Shown here: one piece after another, positions 8,967 to 18,090 of the stretch
How the letters are laid out: every line of letters begins with the position of its first letter
Position numbering within the stretch: position 1 is the stretch's first letter
Assembly: GCA_903876685.1 (NCBI GenBank)
Contig: CAIRBC010000092.1
Span: 1-37,505, forward strand
Direction of reading: 5' to 3'
DNA length: 37,505 nucleotides
Source of the DNA: an uncultured Nitrosomonadales bacterium
GTDB lineage: Bacteria; Pseudomonadota; Gammaproteobacteria; Burkholderiales; Gallionellaceae
Notes under the pieces: generated by a model
What the model was told of the DNA's origin: nothing
Database searches by the model: none
The model's input: only the letters and a program-made list of their open reading frames with translations
Position numbers and translations under genes: made by a program

Positions 8967-11276
8967 CTATTTCCGGGTCGCCCTGGCGAGGCTGTGCGTA
9001 GCCACCTCCAATACTTGTCCGTCGCTGAAATGCACCTTGCGTGGCTCATTGCCAGAATTATAGGCCAGATAAGTACGTTGCCCTGAGGCACTATGGAATA
9101 CACCATACAAGGCAGTATCCGCAGTCACCGAAAAGTCAGGCGTGCCCATTTCTTTCAGACTCAGCAACCAATGCAGCGTATGTGAGCGAGTTTCACCCGT
9201 TTCGTTGTTGCCACGCGGCTTCCAGGAGGCGAGTCCTGCCTCGGGATCTCCCAGAGCCAGAAAGGAAGCAAATACATCCTGCCAGATATCTTCGGGGGTT
9301 CCGTCACTCATGCCGCGTGCGCTATAGGCTTTGATCTCGGACGGAAGCGCTGCGATAAAGCGACGATTATAGGCCGGATCGCGTCCCAGATAAACCGAAG
9401 CGGTGGTGATAGGTAACAGATTGATACCCTGAATTTGACGAGGTTCCTCGGTCCACCAGGTATTGTAGGTATAGCGTCCCCCAAACACCTGTGCCGCCAC
9501 CACATGACCATAGGCCGGCGGAAACAGCACGCCGCGCATATCGAACCAGTAATCGGTGACCGCCTCGGTTTCGCTGGTGTACAGCCAAATGCCCAGATCA
9601 CGAAGCGAGGTGTTCCCGGTTGCCTCAGCCCATAAAATCAGACCTGCCCAGGCATTAACCGCCTCGGAAGAAGATTCCTGATTATTGCCGTCAGGGAATA
9701 TCGCATCACCCGAAGCCCAGGAATGCCCCTCATAAGCGTCAAAATTGCGCAAAAACGGAAAATCACTGCGTCCACGTTGCGACGTTGCGATATCTGCGAC
9801 CAGCAAATCCACCATGCCGCCCCAGCGGCTCTGCTGCGCCCAGGCCGGATCGCGCAACGCTACCTGTGCAGCCGCATTCAACCAGTAACCGTAATGAAAA
9901 TGATGATCATTGATATGCGTGATGCTGCCATACTCATCATAAGAGCCAACCACCGTGCCAATCCTGGCATCCTGGGTGAAATAACTGGAACTATTGCCCT
10001 TGAACCAGGTTTCGAGACGTCCTTCCAGCGCCTTCAGCAGCGTGTCACGTAATTCGGATTTTCCTTCCTGTTCAGCCACGCACATCAATTGTGCGGTTGC
10101 AGAAAGCGCCTTGCCATACCAGTAAGTCCCGCTGCCCTGCTGACTGACGAACAGGTTACGCGCCTTGGCAGCATCGCCTACCAGCACACTTTGCAGACGT
10201 TCACGATCTGCCTCCTGCTGGGTTCCTCCCCAGAAAGGCAAGATGCCATGATAAGGGTGGGTGATGCTAAAATGTGTATCAGCCAGGGTAAGGATCGGCC
10301 CTCGCACCGATGCATAGCGAAAGCCGTGGCTCAAATCTGCCTGAGTGGCTCTGGCCTGATGTGGATACAGTCCGAGCAAAGGCACTCGCTGGCCTTCTGC
10401 ACGCGACTCGATTTTGGTAGTAAAACTGGTTTGAACCAGGCTGGTAGCGGGCTCATAATGCCAATCCACAAGCGTGTCGACGATGAAGGCGAACGCATGT
10501 TTTTTAAATTCAGCCAGCGTTGCAGGTGAATGATCTGGCAGCACCGCCACTGAAAAGAACCGGCCTGATGCACCAAATTGCAGAACCGGACTAGCGCTGT
10601 CCCGTCCTGACCAGTGCGCATCAGCCGCCGCGAAAACGGCAAAATCCCGCTCCAGCGCATGCACGCACAACACCTGCTCCAGCACAATCCCGGCACAAGG
10701 CACTGCCCCTTTAGCGAGCTGTACCCGCAAATCGCCGGCACTCAGGGTGTAATAGCTGAAAGGGCTACCGTGAACCACGGTCGCCTGCAACGAATTTCCA
10801 GATTGGTCGCCCAGTGCAATCGTCGCCGAAAAATCGCCGTGTCCGGCAAGCCTCGCATCAACGGGCGTAAAACCAGCGGGCGCCAGCGTCAAGGCTGCGC
10901 GGTGCGGGTAAACAATGTCGATTCTACTGGCATGGTCTTCAGGCGTCGGGGTTTCAAGCGGATAACCGATCTCGAAACCTTCCGGGCTCGCCTTGTAAGT
11001 TGCTGGATGTGCGTGAATGGGCTCAGACCAGCGAGAGAAAATCACCGACGAATACCACTGATTAGTTGGCGTGGCTTGCGCTGCCTGGACTTCAGTCCTA
11101 TAAACAGGTTCAGGCGTTTGCGGCCCGGCAGAACGGGAATTAGCGATATGCAGGTTTGCCATACCGACCTGCCGCAACTCCTCGGCCTGTACATTTGATC
11201 CTGCTGCCAACAACAGCGCCAGTAGTATCAGCACCGAACCCGGCGCACGCTTGAAAATCGCAATCATCTGTGGCAT
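8967..11276 (-). CDS. Secreted GH81 endo-beta-1,3-glucanase
   Basis: A 769-aa protein with a signal peptide (hydrophobic VLILLALLLAAGS, cleavage likely after VQA). The sequence has the hallmarks of glycoside hydrolase family 81: DFPFLRNFDAYEGHSWASG near residue 505 and NNQESSSEAVNAW near 528, which hold the conserved Asp and Glu of the active site, plus an N-terminal beta-sandwich with TNQWYSSVIF. GH81 enzymes hydrolyse internal beta-1,3 bonds of laminarin, curdlan or fungal wall glucan with inversion. No carbohydrate-binding module is attached. It is the first gene of a two-gene unit with the porin and is divergent from the GH30 gene across a LacI-type operator that stands 61 bases from its ATG. 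It probably acts in the periplasm or outside the cell to make importable oligosaccharides. Confidence 0.93.
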   Translation of the reverse strand: MPQMIAIFKRAPGSVLILLALLLAAGSNVQAEELRQVGMANLHIANSRSAGPQTPEPVYRTEVQAAQATPTNQWYSSVIFSRWSEPIHAHPATYKASPEGFEIGYPLETPTPEDHASRIDIVYPHRAALTLAPAGFTPVDARLAGHGDFSATIALGDQSGNSLQATVVHGSPFSYYTLSAGDLRVQLAKGAVPCAGIVLEQVLCVHALERDFAVFAAADAHWSGRDSASPVLQFGASGRFFSVAVLPDHSPATLAEFKKHAFAFIVDTLVDWHYEPATSLVQTSFTTKIESRAEGQRVPLLGLYPHQARATQADLSHGFRYASVRGPILTLADTHFSITHPYHGILPFWGGTQQEADRERLQSVLVGDAAKARNLFVSQQGSGTYWYGKALSATAQLMCVAEQEGKSELRDTLLKALEGRLETWFKGNSSSYFTQDARIGTVVGSYDEYGSITHINDHHFHYGYWLNAAAQVALRDPAWAQQSRWGGMVDLLVADIATSQRGRSDFPFLRNFDAYEGHSWASGDAIFPDGNNQESSSEAVNAWAGLILWAEATGNTSLRDLGIWLYTSETEAVTDYWFDMRGVLFPPAYGHVVAAQVFGGRYTYNTWWTEEPRQIQGINLLPITTASVYLGRDPAYNRRFIAALPSEIKAYSARGMSDGTPEDIWQDVFASFLALGDPEAGLASWKPRGNNETGETRSHTLHWLLSLKEMGTPDFSVTADTALYGVFHSASGQRTYLAYNSGNEPRKVHFSDGQVLEVATHSLARATRK

Positions 11277-11337
11277 TTTATCAACCTCTTTTTTCCGGCT
11301 TCAAGCTTGGTCAGTGGTACAAACGTCATCCGCTCTA

Positions 11338-11351
11338 TGAAAGCGCTTTCA
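11338..11351. promoter_or_regulatory. LacI-family operator, GH81/GH30 divergent promoter
   Basis: Perfect 14-bp palindrome TGAAAGCGCTTTCA. It stands almost midway between the two divergent genes: 61 bases from the GH81 ATG and 62 from the GH30 ATG, so one bound regulator could control both. The same sequence occurs at 26939 and 29664, and an expanded form at 34931. A TATAGT at 11370-11375 could be the GH30 -10 box, which would put the operator over the -35 region. Confidence 0.85.
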
Positions 11352-11413
11352 CATGAATTCTAGGCAATGTATAGTAGCGCGTCAATGTATTTTTTGAGGT
11401 TTTACCAAACTCT

Positions 11414-12757
11414 ATGCCAGTCTATTCAAACACTCGTTTTTTTCTGAGCGCCAAATACCAAACTTGCCGCTTGACAGAGCAATTAACGCTGACTACCGAC
11501 CATACTACTGACTGTTTAGCTTCGGTATCGGTGATGCCCTCAAGCACCTTCCAGGCCATGCAAGGTTTTGGCGGTGCCTTTACCGAGGCGGCGGCAGTCA
11601 CCTGGCTTTCCCTGAGTCCGGCAAAACGCAAAGAAGTGCTTCAGGCGTATTTTGACCCTGAGCTAGGCCATGGTTACACGCTTTGTCGCGTGCACATGAA
11701 CAGTTGCGATTTCTCACTGGGCAACTATGCCCATCTGGAAACAGCCGGCGATGAGGCCTTGCAAAGCTTCAGCATCGAGCGCGACCGGCAGGCGCTGCTG
11801 CCGTTTATTCAGGAGGCGCTAAAGCTGACCCCGCTCAAGTTGCTGGTGTCGCCGTGGAGTCCGCCTGCCTGGATGAAGAGTAACGGCCAGATGAATCACG
11901 GCGGATATCTGTTGCCCCGCTATCGTTCAACCTGGGCACGCTGCTTTGTACGCTTCATTCAGGAATATGCCAAAGAAGGCGTACCAGTTTGGGGAGTCTC
12001 GGTGCAGAACGAACCTGCCGCCACTCAACGCTGGGATTCCTGCCTTTACAGTGCCGAACAGGAACGGGATTTTGTGCGCGACTTTCTGGGCCCGGAACTG
12101 GAAAAGGCCGGACTAGGCCACATCCACATCATTATCTGGGACCATAATCGCGACCTGATGGTCGAACGTGCCAACGTGGTATACAGCGATGCAAAAGCCG
12201 CAAGCTACGTCTGGGGCACCGGCTTTCATTGGTACGGTGAAGATCATTTCGAGCATGTGCAACAAGTCCACGACGCCTGGCCGGACAAACAATTACTGTT
12301 TACCGAAGGCTGTCAGGAAGGGGGGGCGCACAACGGCTCCTGGGAACCAGGCGAACGCTACGCGCGCTCCCTGATCAACGACCTGAACCGCTGGACCGTA
12401 GGCTGGATCGACTGGAATCTACTATTGAACGAACAAGGCGGTCCGAACCATGTCGGCAATTTCTGCAGCGCGCCGATCCTGATTGACGACCAACAGCATA
12501 CGCTACTGCTACAAAGTTCCTACTATTACCTCGGTCATTTTAGCCGCTTCATCAAACCAGGCGCGTTACGAGTATTGTGTGCCAGCACCCGGCAAGATCT
12601 CGAAGCCACGTCCTTCGTCAATCCAGATGCTACCCTTGCGACCGTAGTGATGAATCGCACCGAAGCCCCAATCCGCTTCTCGCTGGTGATCGGTCAGAAC
12701 CGCATGGTCAGCGAATTGCCGCCGCGCTCGATCGCCACTTACCTGTCGAAATGCTAG
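11414..12757 (+). CDS. GH30 beta-glucanase (cytoplasmic), probable beta-1,6-glucan side-chain enzyme
   Basis: A 447-aa glycoside hydrolase family 30 enzyme. The N-terminal QGFGGAFTEAAA, the SPWSPPAWMK motif (about 146-154), the acid/base Glu200 in VQNEP and the nucleophile Glu298 in FTEGCQE all fit a clan GH-A retaining hydrolase related to glucosylceramidase. The last 80 residues form the usual small beta domain. In laminarin systems GH30 members often cleave beta-1,6 branches; that specificity is inferred from context, and beta-1,3 or glucosylceramide activity cannot be ruled out. There is no signal peptide, so it should work on imported oligosaccharides. It is the only plus-strand gene of the locus, is read divergently from GH81, and shares the operator at 11338. 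Confidence 0.88.
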   Translation: MPVYSNTRFFLSAKYQTCRLTEQLTLTTDHTTDCLASVSVMPSSTFQAMQGFGGAFTEAAAVTWLSLSPAKRKEVLQAYFDPELGHGYTLCRVHMNSCDFSLGNYAHLETAGDEALQSFSIERDRQALLPFIQEALKLTPLKLLVSPWSPPAWMKSNGQMNHGGYLLPRYRSTWARCFVRFIQEYAKEGVPVWGVSVQNEPAATQRWDSCLYSAEQERDFVRDFLGPELEKAGLGHIHIIIWDHNRDLMVERANVVYSDAKAASYVWGTGFHWYGEDHFEHVQQVHDAWPDKQLLFTEGCQEGGAHNGSWEPGERYARSLINDLNRWTVGWIDWNLLLNEQGGPNHVGNFCSAPILIDDQQHTLLLQSSYYYLGHFSRFIKPGALRVLCASTRQDLEATSFVNPDATLATVVMNRTEAPIRFSLVIGQNRMVSELPPRSIATYLSKC

Positions 12758-12830
12758 TGTATATTCGGCCAACCCATTCAAGCTAAGCAAAATTCAAGTA
12801 TGGATACAAAAATATTTTGGATCACCCATT

Positions 12831-12866
12831 CCCCTCCGCTGGAGGGGTGCCCAAGGGCGGGGTGGT
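12831..12866 (+). repeat. Family A GC-rich repeat, distant copy
   Basis: CCCCTCCGCTGGAGGGGTGC then GGGCGGGGTGGT. It matches the copy at 301-340 with a few differences, 12.5 kb away. It lies between the convergent GH30 and phosphorylase genes, a usual site for REP-like elements. Confidence 0.75.
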
Positions 12867-12942
12867 CATTTCGGGAAGCACAACAGCACATCGCGGTAGT
12901 ACAAATTGGTTCGTCTGAAAAGCCGAACCGGGAATTGCAAGG

Positions 12943-15900
12943 TCAAGCCAGGTGGATCACCAGTCTGGACAATTGATAGTCGCGCAGGCTCAACGCAAGC
13001 GCCGCTGGCAACCAACTCCCGTGATGCGTCTTGAGACTGCCGTCGAGGTAATGCAAATCGAAACGTGCCGGGGTTACCGCTCCCGGACCAAAAGTTGCAC
13101 ACCGGGCAGGGTTCTGATAAACGATCCAGGTCTGACCGAACAACTTGAAAGCAAAGCTGTGCGCGTCACAACCATCACCTGCAACCGTAGTGAACAACCA
13201 CTTGTCCAGCGTCGGATGCGGTTCGAAGCGCAAACTGCCTTCCACCAGGCGAAACGGCGCGCCACCGAGGCCCATATGCAACACCATACTGAGCCACTCA
13301 GCCGTCGCGCCACTTAAGCGGGCGACGAAACCGACCCCGTGAACACTGGCATCCGGGAAGCGGCTACTGGCGATGAACGACGAATTTTCCAGCGGCGAAC
13401 GTCCGTATACGTCAGCACTCTGGAAGGCTACCAGGCCGCGCTGCAGATCATCGAAGAACGGTTGCGCCAGACCACTACGCAAGGTTTCAAGCAAAAACTT
13501 GTAATGCATATGCAGGAAAATCGATTCATTTTCCAGCCAGCCAGGCGAGAAAATCCGGCTGCGACCGATCTCGAAACTCTCCTCGTCCAGCGGACAATTG
13601 ACGCGGTACATGCCTAGCTTTTTATCGTAAAGCGCCGATTGCCGGACGGCGCGGTAGAGTGCTGCGGCGCTATCAGGATTTTCGGCTCCGCGCAAGGCAT
13701 GCACCGCCCCTTCCAGGAAATTGCTGACCGGCTTTTGTGAGAAACACGTCACCTTGACATGAACCACTGCCACCTCATCCTGCTCATGCTTGGGCGGCGC
13801 TGGCAATACTTCATAGGCCTCGACTTGATGTGTATAGTAGCTGACCGGCAACCCGTTCAAAGCTACTGCCTTTTTCAGGCCTCGTTGCAGCAGTATATCG
13901 GCGGCTTGAACAAAACTTTGCAACTCTTCACACGACAGACAACTTAGCTCGCCCGCCACGCCCAGACGTACACTTTCCCGAAAATCTTCGCGCAGCGTCG
14001 CCAGTTTTTCCCAACTGGGGAAAAAGTTGCTGCTATCGGCAGAGCACAGAATCACCGTCAACTGACGCACAAAATCAGCCACTTCCAGCGGCACAGCCAG
14101 CGCTAACTCCGGCAAACCCGCCAGCATACGCCCCACAAAAGCCAGTCCACGGCGCAGCGCATAGGCTTCATGCGTGGAGGAACCAAACAACCCCGGCAAG
14201 CCATTCAGTGCATCGCACCAACCCGGTTTATCGGTCTCCATTTCCAGACCTATCCCGAAAGGATCCAGCAACGCAGTCTTGACGGCCAGCAGATTGATCA
14301 GTTTAGCCAGCAAGGTGGTTTGCAACACCGGCCCTGCCCCATGCAAAGTGCGCAACATGTTGCGTCCCTCGCTGCGACGATTGAGCAATCGCAGCTTTTC
14401 CTCATCCTTCAGCACGGCGTGCAACTGCCTGACTTTGCCGTCACTGCGCAGCGTATATTTTCTGGCGCGAGGTTGAACCAGATACTCGCTATCAAAATAA
14501 GTGTAGTCACCACGCCCGACCAGCAAAGCTTGCAACCGATCCGGATACAAACCGGCATAACTGTCCAGCAGATCCAGGTTGTAGAGCCAGTGATCGACCC
14601 AATAGCCTTCGCCATGCCTGCCCTCCTGGATCAGGTCGGCTACCCCAAGGATCTGCCTGAACAAGGGTTGTGCCCGCTCTAGCGTGCCGACTGCCTCCAG
14701 CAGCGCCTGCAGCAACTCTCCCGGACTAAAGGGACGCGACAAGAAAGTCAGCCAGTCCGCAGCAGGGGTATTTTGCAGCGCTGACCTCCGCGCCGGGGGA
14801 ACGCAGAATTTTTCCGAATGTACAATCAGCGGGTTGTTGCCGTCGATTTGCAGCAGATTGAAAAAAGTCACGATATTGGCCGTATCAATACCTTTAAACA
14901 GATAGTTTTCCGAACGGCGGTTCTGGTTCACGTCGCGAAAGTTGCTGTTGCCCTGCGAATAAAAGCTCGGTGCCACATCGAAGAAATTGTAGTCACGCTC
15001 CATGTCGCCATGTTTGCGGGTATACATATGAAACACGCAAGACCCGGCGGCAGCCTCAATCACCACCGGTTGTCCGCCGCGCAAGGTGTTATCCAGAAAC
15101 GCCTGGCGCGTATAGGGGGCAAGCTGCGGCGGGCCGGCGACCAGATCGAATTGGCCGGAGAGCGCATTAAGCAGCGCGCGATTCTCGGCACGCTTTTGCA
15201 AGGCATAGTTGCCGGTGATACGTTCACGGAAAGCGCAAGCGGTCTGCCAGTCAGGCGTCTGTCCAAAATAAGAGTCCCAACTGGCCGTCTCACCGGCTTC
15301 CAGCTGCAAAGAGAGCTTGGCGAAGGCGCAACCGGTCAGCGTTTCCTGCCTGCCGGCGGCAGCATCGATAGTTGTGTTTTGCATAAACGCCAGCGGCTGA
15401 CGCAAACTGGTATCGGAACCAAACACCTGTTCGGGATCGACCAGCACGTCCACCGGCTGATTGCACTGCATCGTGAAAGCGAAAAAGCCGCCGTCGATAC
15501 GTTCCATCTCCGGCTTGTCGGAGGGCTTCACCTTGAGTTTGTAAAAAGGTAACTGCTGCGCCACATGGGTAATCTCGGCAAACGCCTGCAGGGTGCGCGA
15601 CATCTGTTTAAGCAGATGTTCCTCCAGGCCAAAGGGCACCACCAGCGGCAAACCGTCCAGCACCTCGAAAGCCTGTGGCGCAGCACCGGCATTTTCGACC
15701 GTGACCCTGCGCACCAGCGCAGGAACCGCTTCATTAGGCAAGCCAAAATAAGTGACCCGAATCCGCAAATCCGCGTGAGTCTCGACAATTTCGATCTCCT
15801 CCGGGCGGATGGTGAGCGTGGCAACCGCGCTCTGAAACGGTTCATAACACTCACCAGCTTGCTTGAAAAAGGTACGAAAGCCGAACAGCGAAGTCAGTGC

Positions 15901-16095
15901 ATAGGCCTTGTCTGCCGGATAAAATTCCAGCATCGCCCCGTTCCGGTCACGCACCCCAAAACTGGCGATGCATTGCCCCCGATTGGTATAGAACACCCAG
16001 AGCGGTTTGCCATAAGCACCGGCGATACCCGGCAGAAAGCTGGCAAAGGGTCGCGCGGCGTTATAGGCTGGAAGATCGAAGCCGTCTGCCGTCAT
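12943..16095 (-). CDS. Beta-1,3-oligoglucan phosphorylase, GH94-clan (probably GH161)
   Basis: A large cytoplasmic enzyme of 1050 aa. The opening residues FASFLPGIAGAYGKPLWVFY and the following NRGQCIASFGVRDRNGAMLE resemble the very large phosphorylases of the GH94/GH149/GH161 group, and the length (about 1000-1150 aa) fits GH149 or GH161 rather than cellobiose phosphorylase (about 800). GEGYWVDHWLYNLDLLDSY near residue 500 is the likely start of the catalytic helical barrel and may hold the catalytic acid. These enzymes split beta-1,3-oligoglucans with phosphate to give alpha-glucose-1-phosphate. The GH161 assignment is from memory of family features and from context. It is the last gene of the operon, 18 bases after glucokinase. 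GTG 16104 is an alternative start. Confidence 0.8.
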   Translation of the reverse strand: MTADGFDLPAYNAARPFASFLPGIAGAYGKPLWVFYTNRGQCIASFGVRDRNGAMLEFYPADKAYALTSLFGFRTFFKQAGECYEPFQSAVATLTIRPEEIEIVETHADLRIRVTYFGLPNEAVPALVRRVTVENAGAAPQAFEVLDGLPLVVPFGLEEHLLKQMSRTLQAFAEITHVAQQLPFYKLKVKPSDKPEMERIDGGFFAFTMQCNQPVDVLVDPEQVFGSDTSLRQPLAFMQNTTIDAAAGRQETLTGCAFAKLSLQLEAGETASWDSYFGQTPDWQTACAFRERITGNYALQKRAENRALLNALSGQFDLVAGPPQLAPYTRQAFLDNTLRGGQPVVIEAAAGSCVFHMYTRKHGDMERDYNFFDVAPSFYSQGNSNFRDVNQNRRSENYLFKGIDTANIVTFFNLLQIDGNNPLIVHSEKFCVPPARRSALQNTPAADWLTFLSRPFSPGELLQALLEAVGTLERAQPLFRQILGVADLIQEGRHGEGYWVDHWLYNLDLLDSYAGLYPDRLQALLVGRGDYTYFDSEYLVQPRARKYTLRSDGKVRQLHAVLKDEEKLRLLNRRSEGRNMLRTLHGAGPVLQTTLLAKLINLLAVKTALLDPFGIGLEMETDKPGWCDALNGLPGLFGSSTHEAYALRRGLAFVGRMLAGLPELALAVPLEVADFVRQLTVILCSADSSNFFPSWEKLATLREDFRESVRLGVAGELSCLSCEELQSFVQAADILLQRGLKKAVALNGLPVSYYTHQVEAYEVLPAPPKHEQDEVAVVHVKVTCFSQKPVSNFLEGAVHALRGAENPDSAAALYRAVRQSALYDKKLGMYRVNCPLDEESFEIGRSRIFSPGWLENESIFLHMHYKFLLETLRSGLAQPFFDDLQRGLVAFQSADVYGRSPLENSSFIASSRFPDASVHGVGFVARLSGATAEWLSMVLHMGLGGAPFRLVEGSLRFEPHPTLDKWLFTTVAGDGCDAHSFAFKLFGQTWIVYQNPARCATFGPGAVTPARFDLHYLDGSLKTHHGSWLPAALALSLRDYQLSRLVIHLA

Positions 16096-16113
16096 GACCG
16101 GCACCCGATTAGC

Positions 16114-17094
16114 CTAAGCATTTTTTGCGGCACACAACGCAGCGCCATACAAGGCGGTACGATCATCCAAAATCACCTTGACCGGCATGGCTTCCAGCAA
16201 ATGGCGCATCCGCCCCTTGTTCAGAAAAGCATCGAGAAACGCGCCATTTTGCATCAGCGGCAGGATTTTCGGCGCGATGCCGCCGCCCAGATACAAGCCG
16301 CCACTGCTCATCATCTTGAGCCCCAAATTACCCGCTTCAGCACCATACAGTCGCACGAACCAGGAAAGCACTTCCACACAGATGGGATCCTTGCCGGACA
16401 AAGCCGCACCGGCAATCGCCGCCGCAGCATCCCCTTCATGCATTTGCTCGACCAACCAGAGTGGCGCCGGCGCCTGGCGGTGCAGACGCAAAAACTCATG
16501 CAGACTCAATAACCCCATGCCGGAAACCACGCGCTCCCAACTGACATGCTGGTACTGCTGCTGCAGAAAATGCAAAAATGCCACTTCGAGATCATTATCC
16601 GGACTGAAACTGGTATGCCCGCCTTCCGTCGCAAACGGGTGATACGCTTTCCCGTCCCAGTACATGCCCGCTTCGCCCAGTCCGGTGCCTGCGGCGATCA
16701 CGGCCGCATTCCCGGAAGCACCCGCAGCCCCTGCCTGCAAGGTCAGCAGATCTTTTTCCGCCAGCGCAGGCAAACCAAACGCGGTCGCTTCCAGATCGTT
16801 ATGCAAGGTACAGCGCTCAAAACCGAATTGCTGCTGCAACGCGTCAGCGTCGATATGCCACGGCAAATTGGTGGCCTGAACCACCCTGCCTTGCACCGGC
16901 CCTGCGATACCGAAGGCGGCATTGGCAGGAATTTCACTGCCCTCCAGAAAGTTACCCAGCAAGGCAGCAAAGGTCGCGTAAGCGCGACTCGAATATTCGG
17001 TTTCACGCACCACCCGCACTTGCGTACCGATAACCTGAGCTAAAGCAATGCGGGTTTTGGTACCGCCGATGTCGCCAGCAATCACATTATTCAT
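16114..17094 (-). CDS. glk: Glucokinase
   Basis: A 326-aa ATP-dependent glucokinase of the Glk (not ROK) type. The N-terminal phosphate-binding motif AGDIGGTKTRIALA, FGIAGPVQGR, TNLPWHID, HNDLEA and AAGTGLGEAG are typical. It phosphorylates glucose released by the GH1, GH16 and GH30 enzymes, feeding glycolysis. ATG 17094 is preceded by AGGA about eight bases upstream. It lies 59 bases after the GH17 gene and 18 bases before the phosphorylase gene in the same operon, a placement that confirms glucose as the end product of the cytoplasmic hydrolases. A dedicated copy inside a sugar operon suggests induction with the substrate. Confidence 0.93.
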   Translation of the reverse strand: MNNVIAGDIGGTKTRIALAQVIGTQVRVVRETEYSSRAYATFAALLGNFLEGSEIPANAAFGIAGPVQGRVVQATNLPWHIDADALQQQFGFERCTLHNDLEATAFGLPALAEKDLLTLQAGAAGASGNAAVIAAGTGLGEAGMYWDGKAYHPFATEGGHTSFSPDNDLEVAFLHFLQQQYQHVSWERVVSGMGLLSLHEFLRLHRQAPAPLWLVEQMHEGDAAAAIAGAALSGKDPICVEVLSWFVRLYGAEAGNLGLKMMSSGGLYLGGGIAPKILPLMQNGAFLDAFLNKGRMRHLLEAMPVKVILDDRTALYGAALCAAKNA

Positions 17095-17153
17095 CTTGAT
17101 CTTCCTTTAATTTTTAATTCAGTAATCTTAGCGAACCAATGCCGCTCCAACCC

Positions 17154-18083
17154 TCAGCCGCCCGCAAGATATTCTTGCATGAAGTGTTTAGGCTGTCTGT
17201 CCACCTTGAACAACCCCCAGTGTTTCTCTGGCTCCATCGGATCCGGCGAGCCTTTCCAGGGTTCATCAAAGGCTTCAAAGACGAAGGTCAGAATGCCCGC
17301 AGTATCACTCCAGTGCAACAACTCGCGTACATAGCTATTTTGCAACTCCTGTGAAGTATGCTGGGGTTGTATACCCCGCCCGTTGCTGTTAGTAGTCCAA
17401 CCGGCTTCAGAAATCACCACCGGTTTATCTGGATAGAGCCGCGCCACGCTCGCATAATTTTCGCGCGTGTAATCCAGTGCCTCGTGGATAGACTTGTATT
17501 CCCATACCGGATAAGTATGCAGGCTGATAAAGTCCAGTTCCTCCACCAGCGCACGCAACTTGTGTTGCCAGGGTACATAATTTTCGCAGAAAGTGACCGG
17601 CTGCCTGACATTTTCCCTGACAAGTCGCACCTGTTCTATCATGCGCGGCAGCGGAACCAGATGGTCTGTCCAGTCCACCGTGGACTCATTGCCAACCGCA
17701 ACCGAAAACACGATATCCTCGTTTAACCGCGCAAGCCGGATCAGCCGCCCGATTTCGGCATCGTTTTCGGCGATATTAAACTCAAGCTGCGCTTGACTAA
17801 AAGTCGCTCCCCACGGACAAGCAGGGTTACTCACCTCGGCAGCGAGGTAGGCACCCAGCATAATCTTGAAATCCAGACCGTCTCGCCGGATCACCTCAAG
17901 CACACGCTCGGCATGCATGCTGCAATCATACAGGCGCAACAAGCGACAATAGGGTTGCAACAGCCGCAGATCCTCACGAATCTGCTGTTGAGACGGATAT
18001 ATTCTGGCATCCGGACTTTGCCCCTCGCGATAACCCGAATAACAGAGTGCGCGCCCGACGGGCAACTTTAATTTTGACCCCAT
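17154..18083 (-). CDS. Cytoplasmic GH17 beta-1,3-glucan hydrolase or transglycosylase
   Basis: A 309-aa single-domain glycoside hydrolase family 17 protein. The start of the barrel has CYSGYREGQSPD; the acid/base is Glu133 in AVGNEST and the nucleophile Glu226 in VVISEAGWT; LHTYPVW and FEAFDEPWKG are further family signatures. It has no signal peptide. ATG 18083 is preferred; the track start is a TTG five codons earlier that overlaps the upstream stop codon. It starts seven bases after the transporter-GH17 fusion gene and is clearly paralogous to that fused domain. Bacterial GH17 enzymes include both endo-beta-1,3-glucanases and glucanosyltransferases; the sequence does not settle which. Acting in the cytoplasm it could trim or remodel imported oligosaccharides before phosphorolysis. 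Confidence 0.88.
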   Translation of the reverse strand: MGSKLKLPVGRALCYSGYREGQSPDARIYPSQQQIREDLRLLQPYCRLLRLYDCSMHAERVLEVIRRDGLDFKIMLGAYLAAEVSNPACPWGATFSQAQLEFNIAENDAEIGRLIRLARLNEDIVFSVAVGNESTVDWTDHLVPLPRMIEQVRLVRENVRQPVTFCENYVPWQHKLRALVEELDFISLHTYPVWEYKSIHEALDYTRENYASVARLYPDKPVVISEAGWTTNSNGRGIQPQHTSQELQNSYVRELLHWSDTAGILTFVFEAFDEPWKGSPDPMEPEKHWGLFKVDRQPKHFMQEYLAGG

Positions 18084-18090
18084 GCTAGGT

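Noticed and set aside
11338-11351. Palindrome as a CcpA catabolite-response element
   Set aside because: The sequence fits that consensus, but CcpA belongs to Bacillota; here a local LacI-family gene and a Gram-negative context make a locus-specific operator far more likely.
12908-12929. Hairpin GGTTCG/CGAACC after the phosphorylase gene
   Set aside because: Only a 6-bp stem with a 10-base loop and no T run; too weak to call the operon terminator.
13339-16512. Several long plus-strand ORFs (for example 14818..15552, 15565..16512)
   Set aside because: They are shadows of the phosphorylase and glucokinase genes on the minus strand, which show strong family motifs; the shadow proteins do not.
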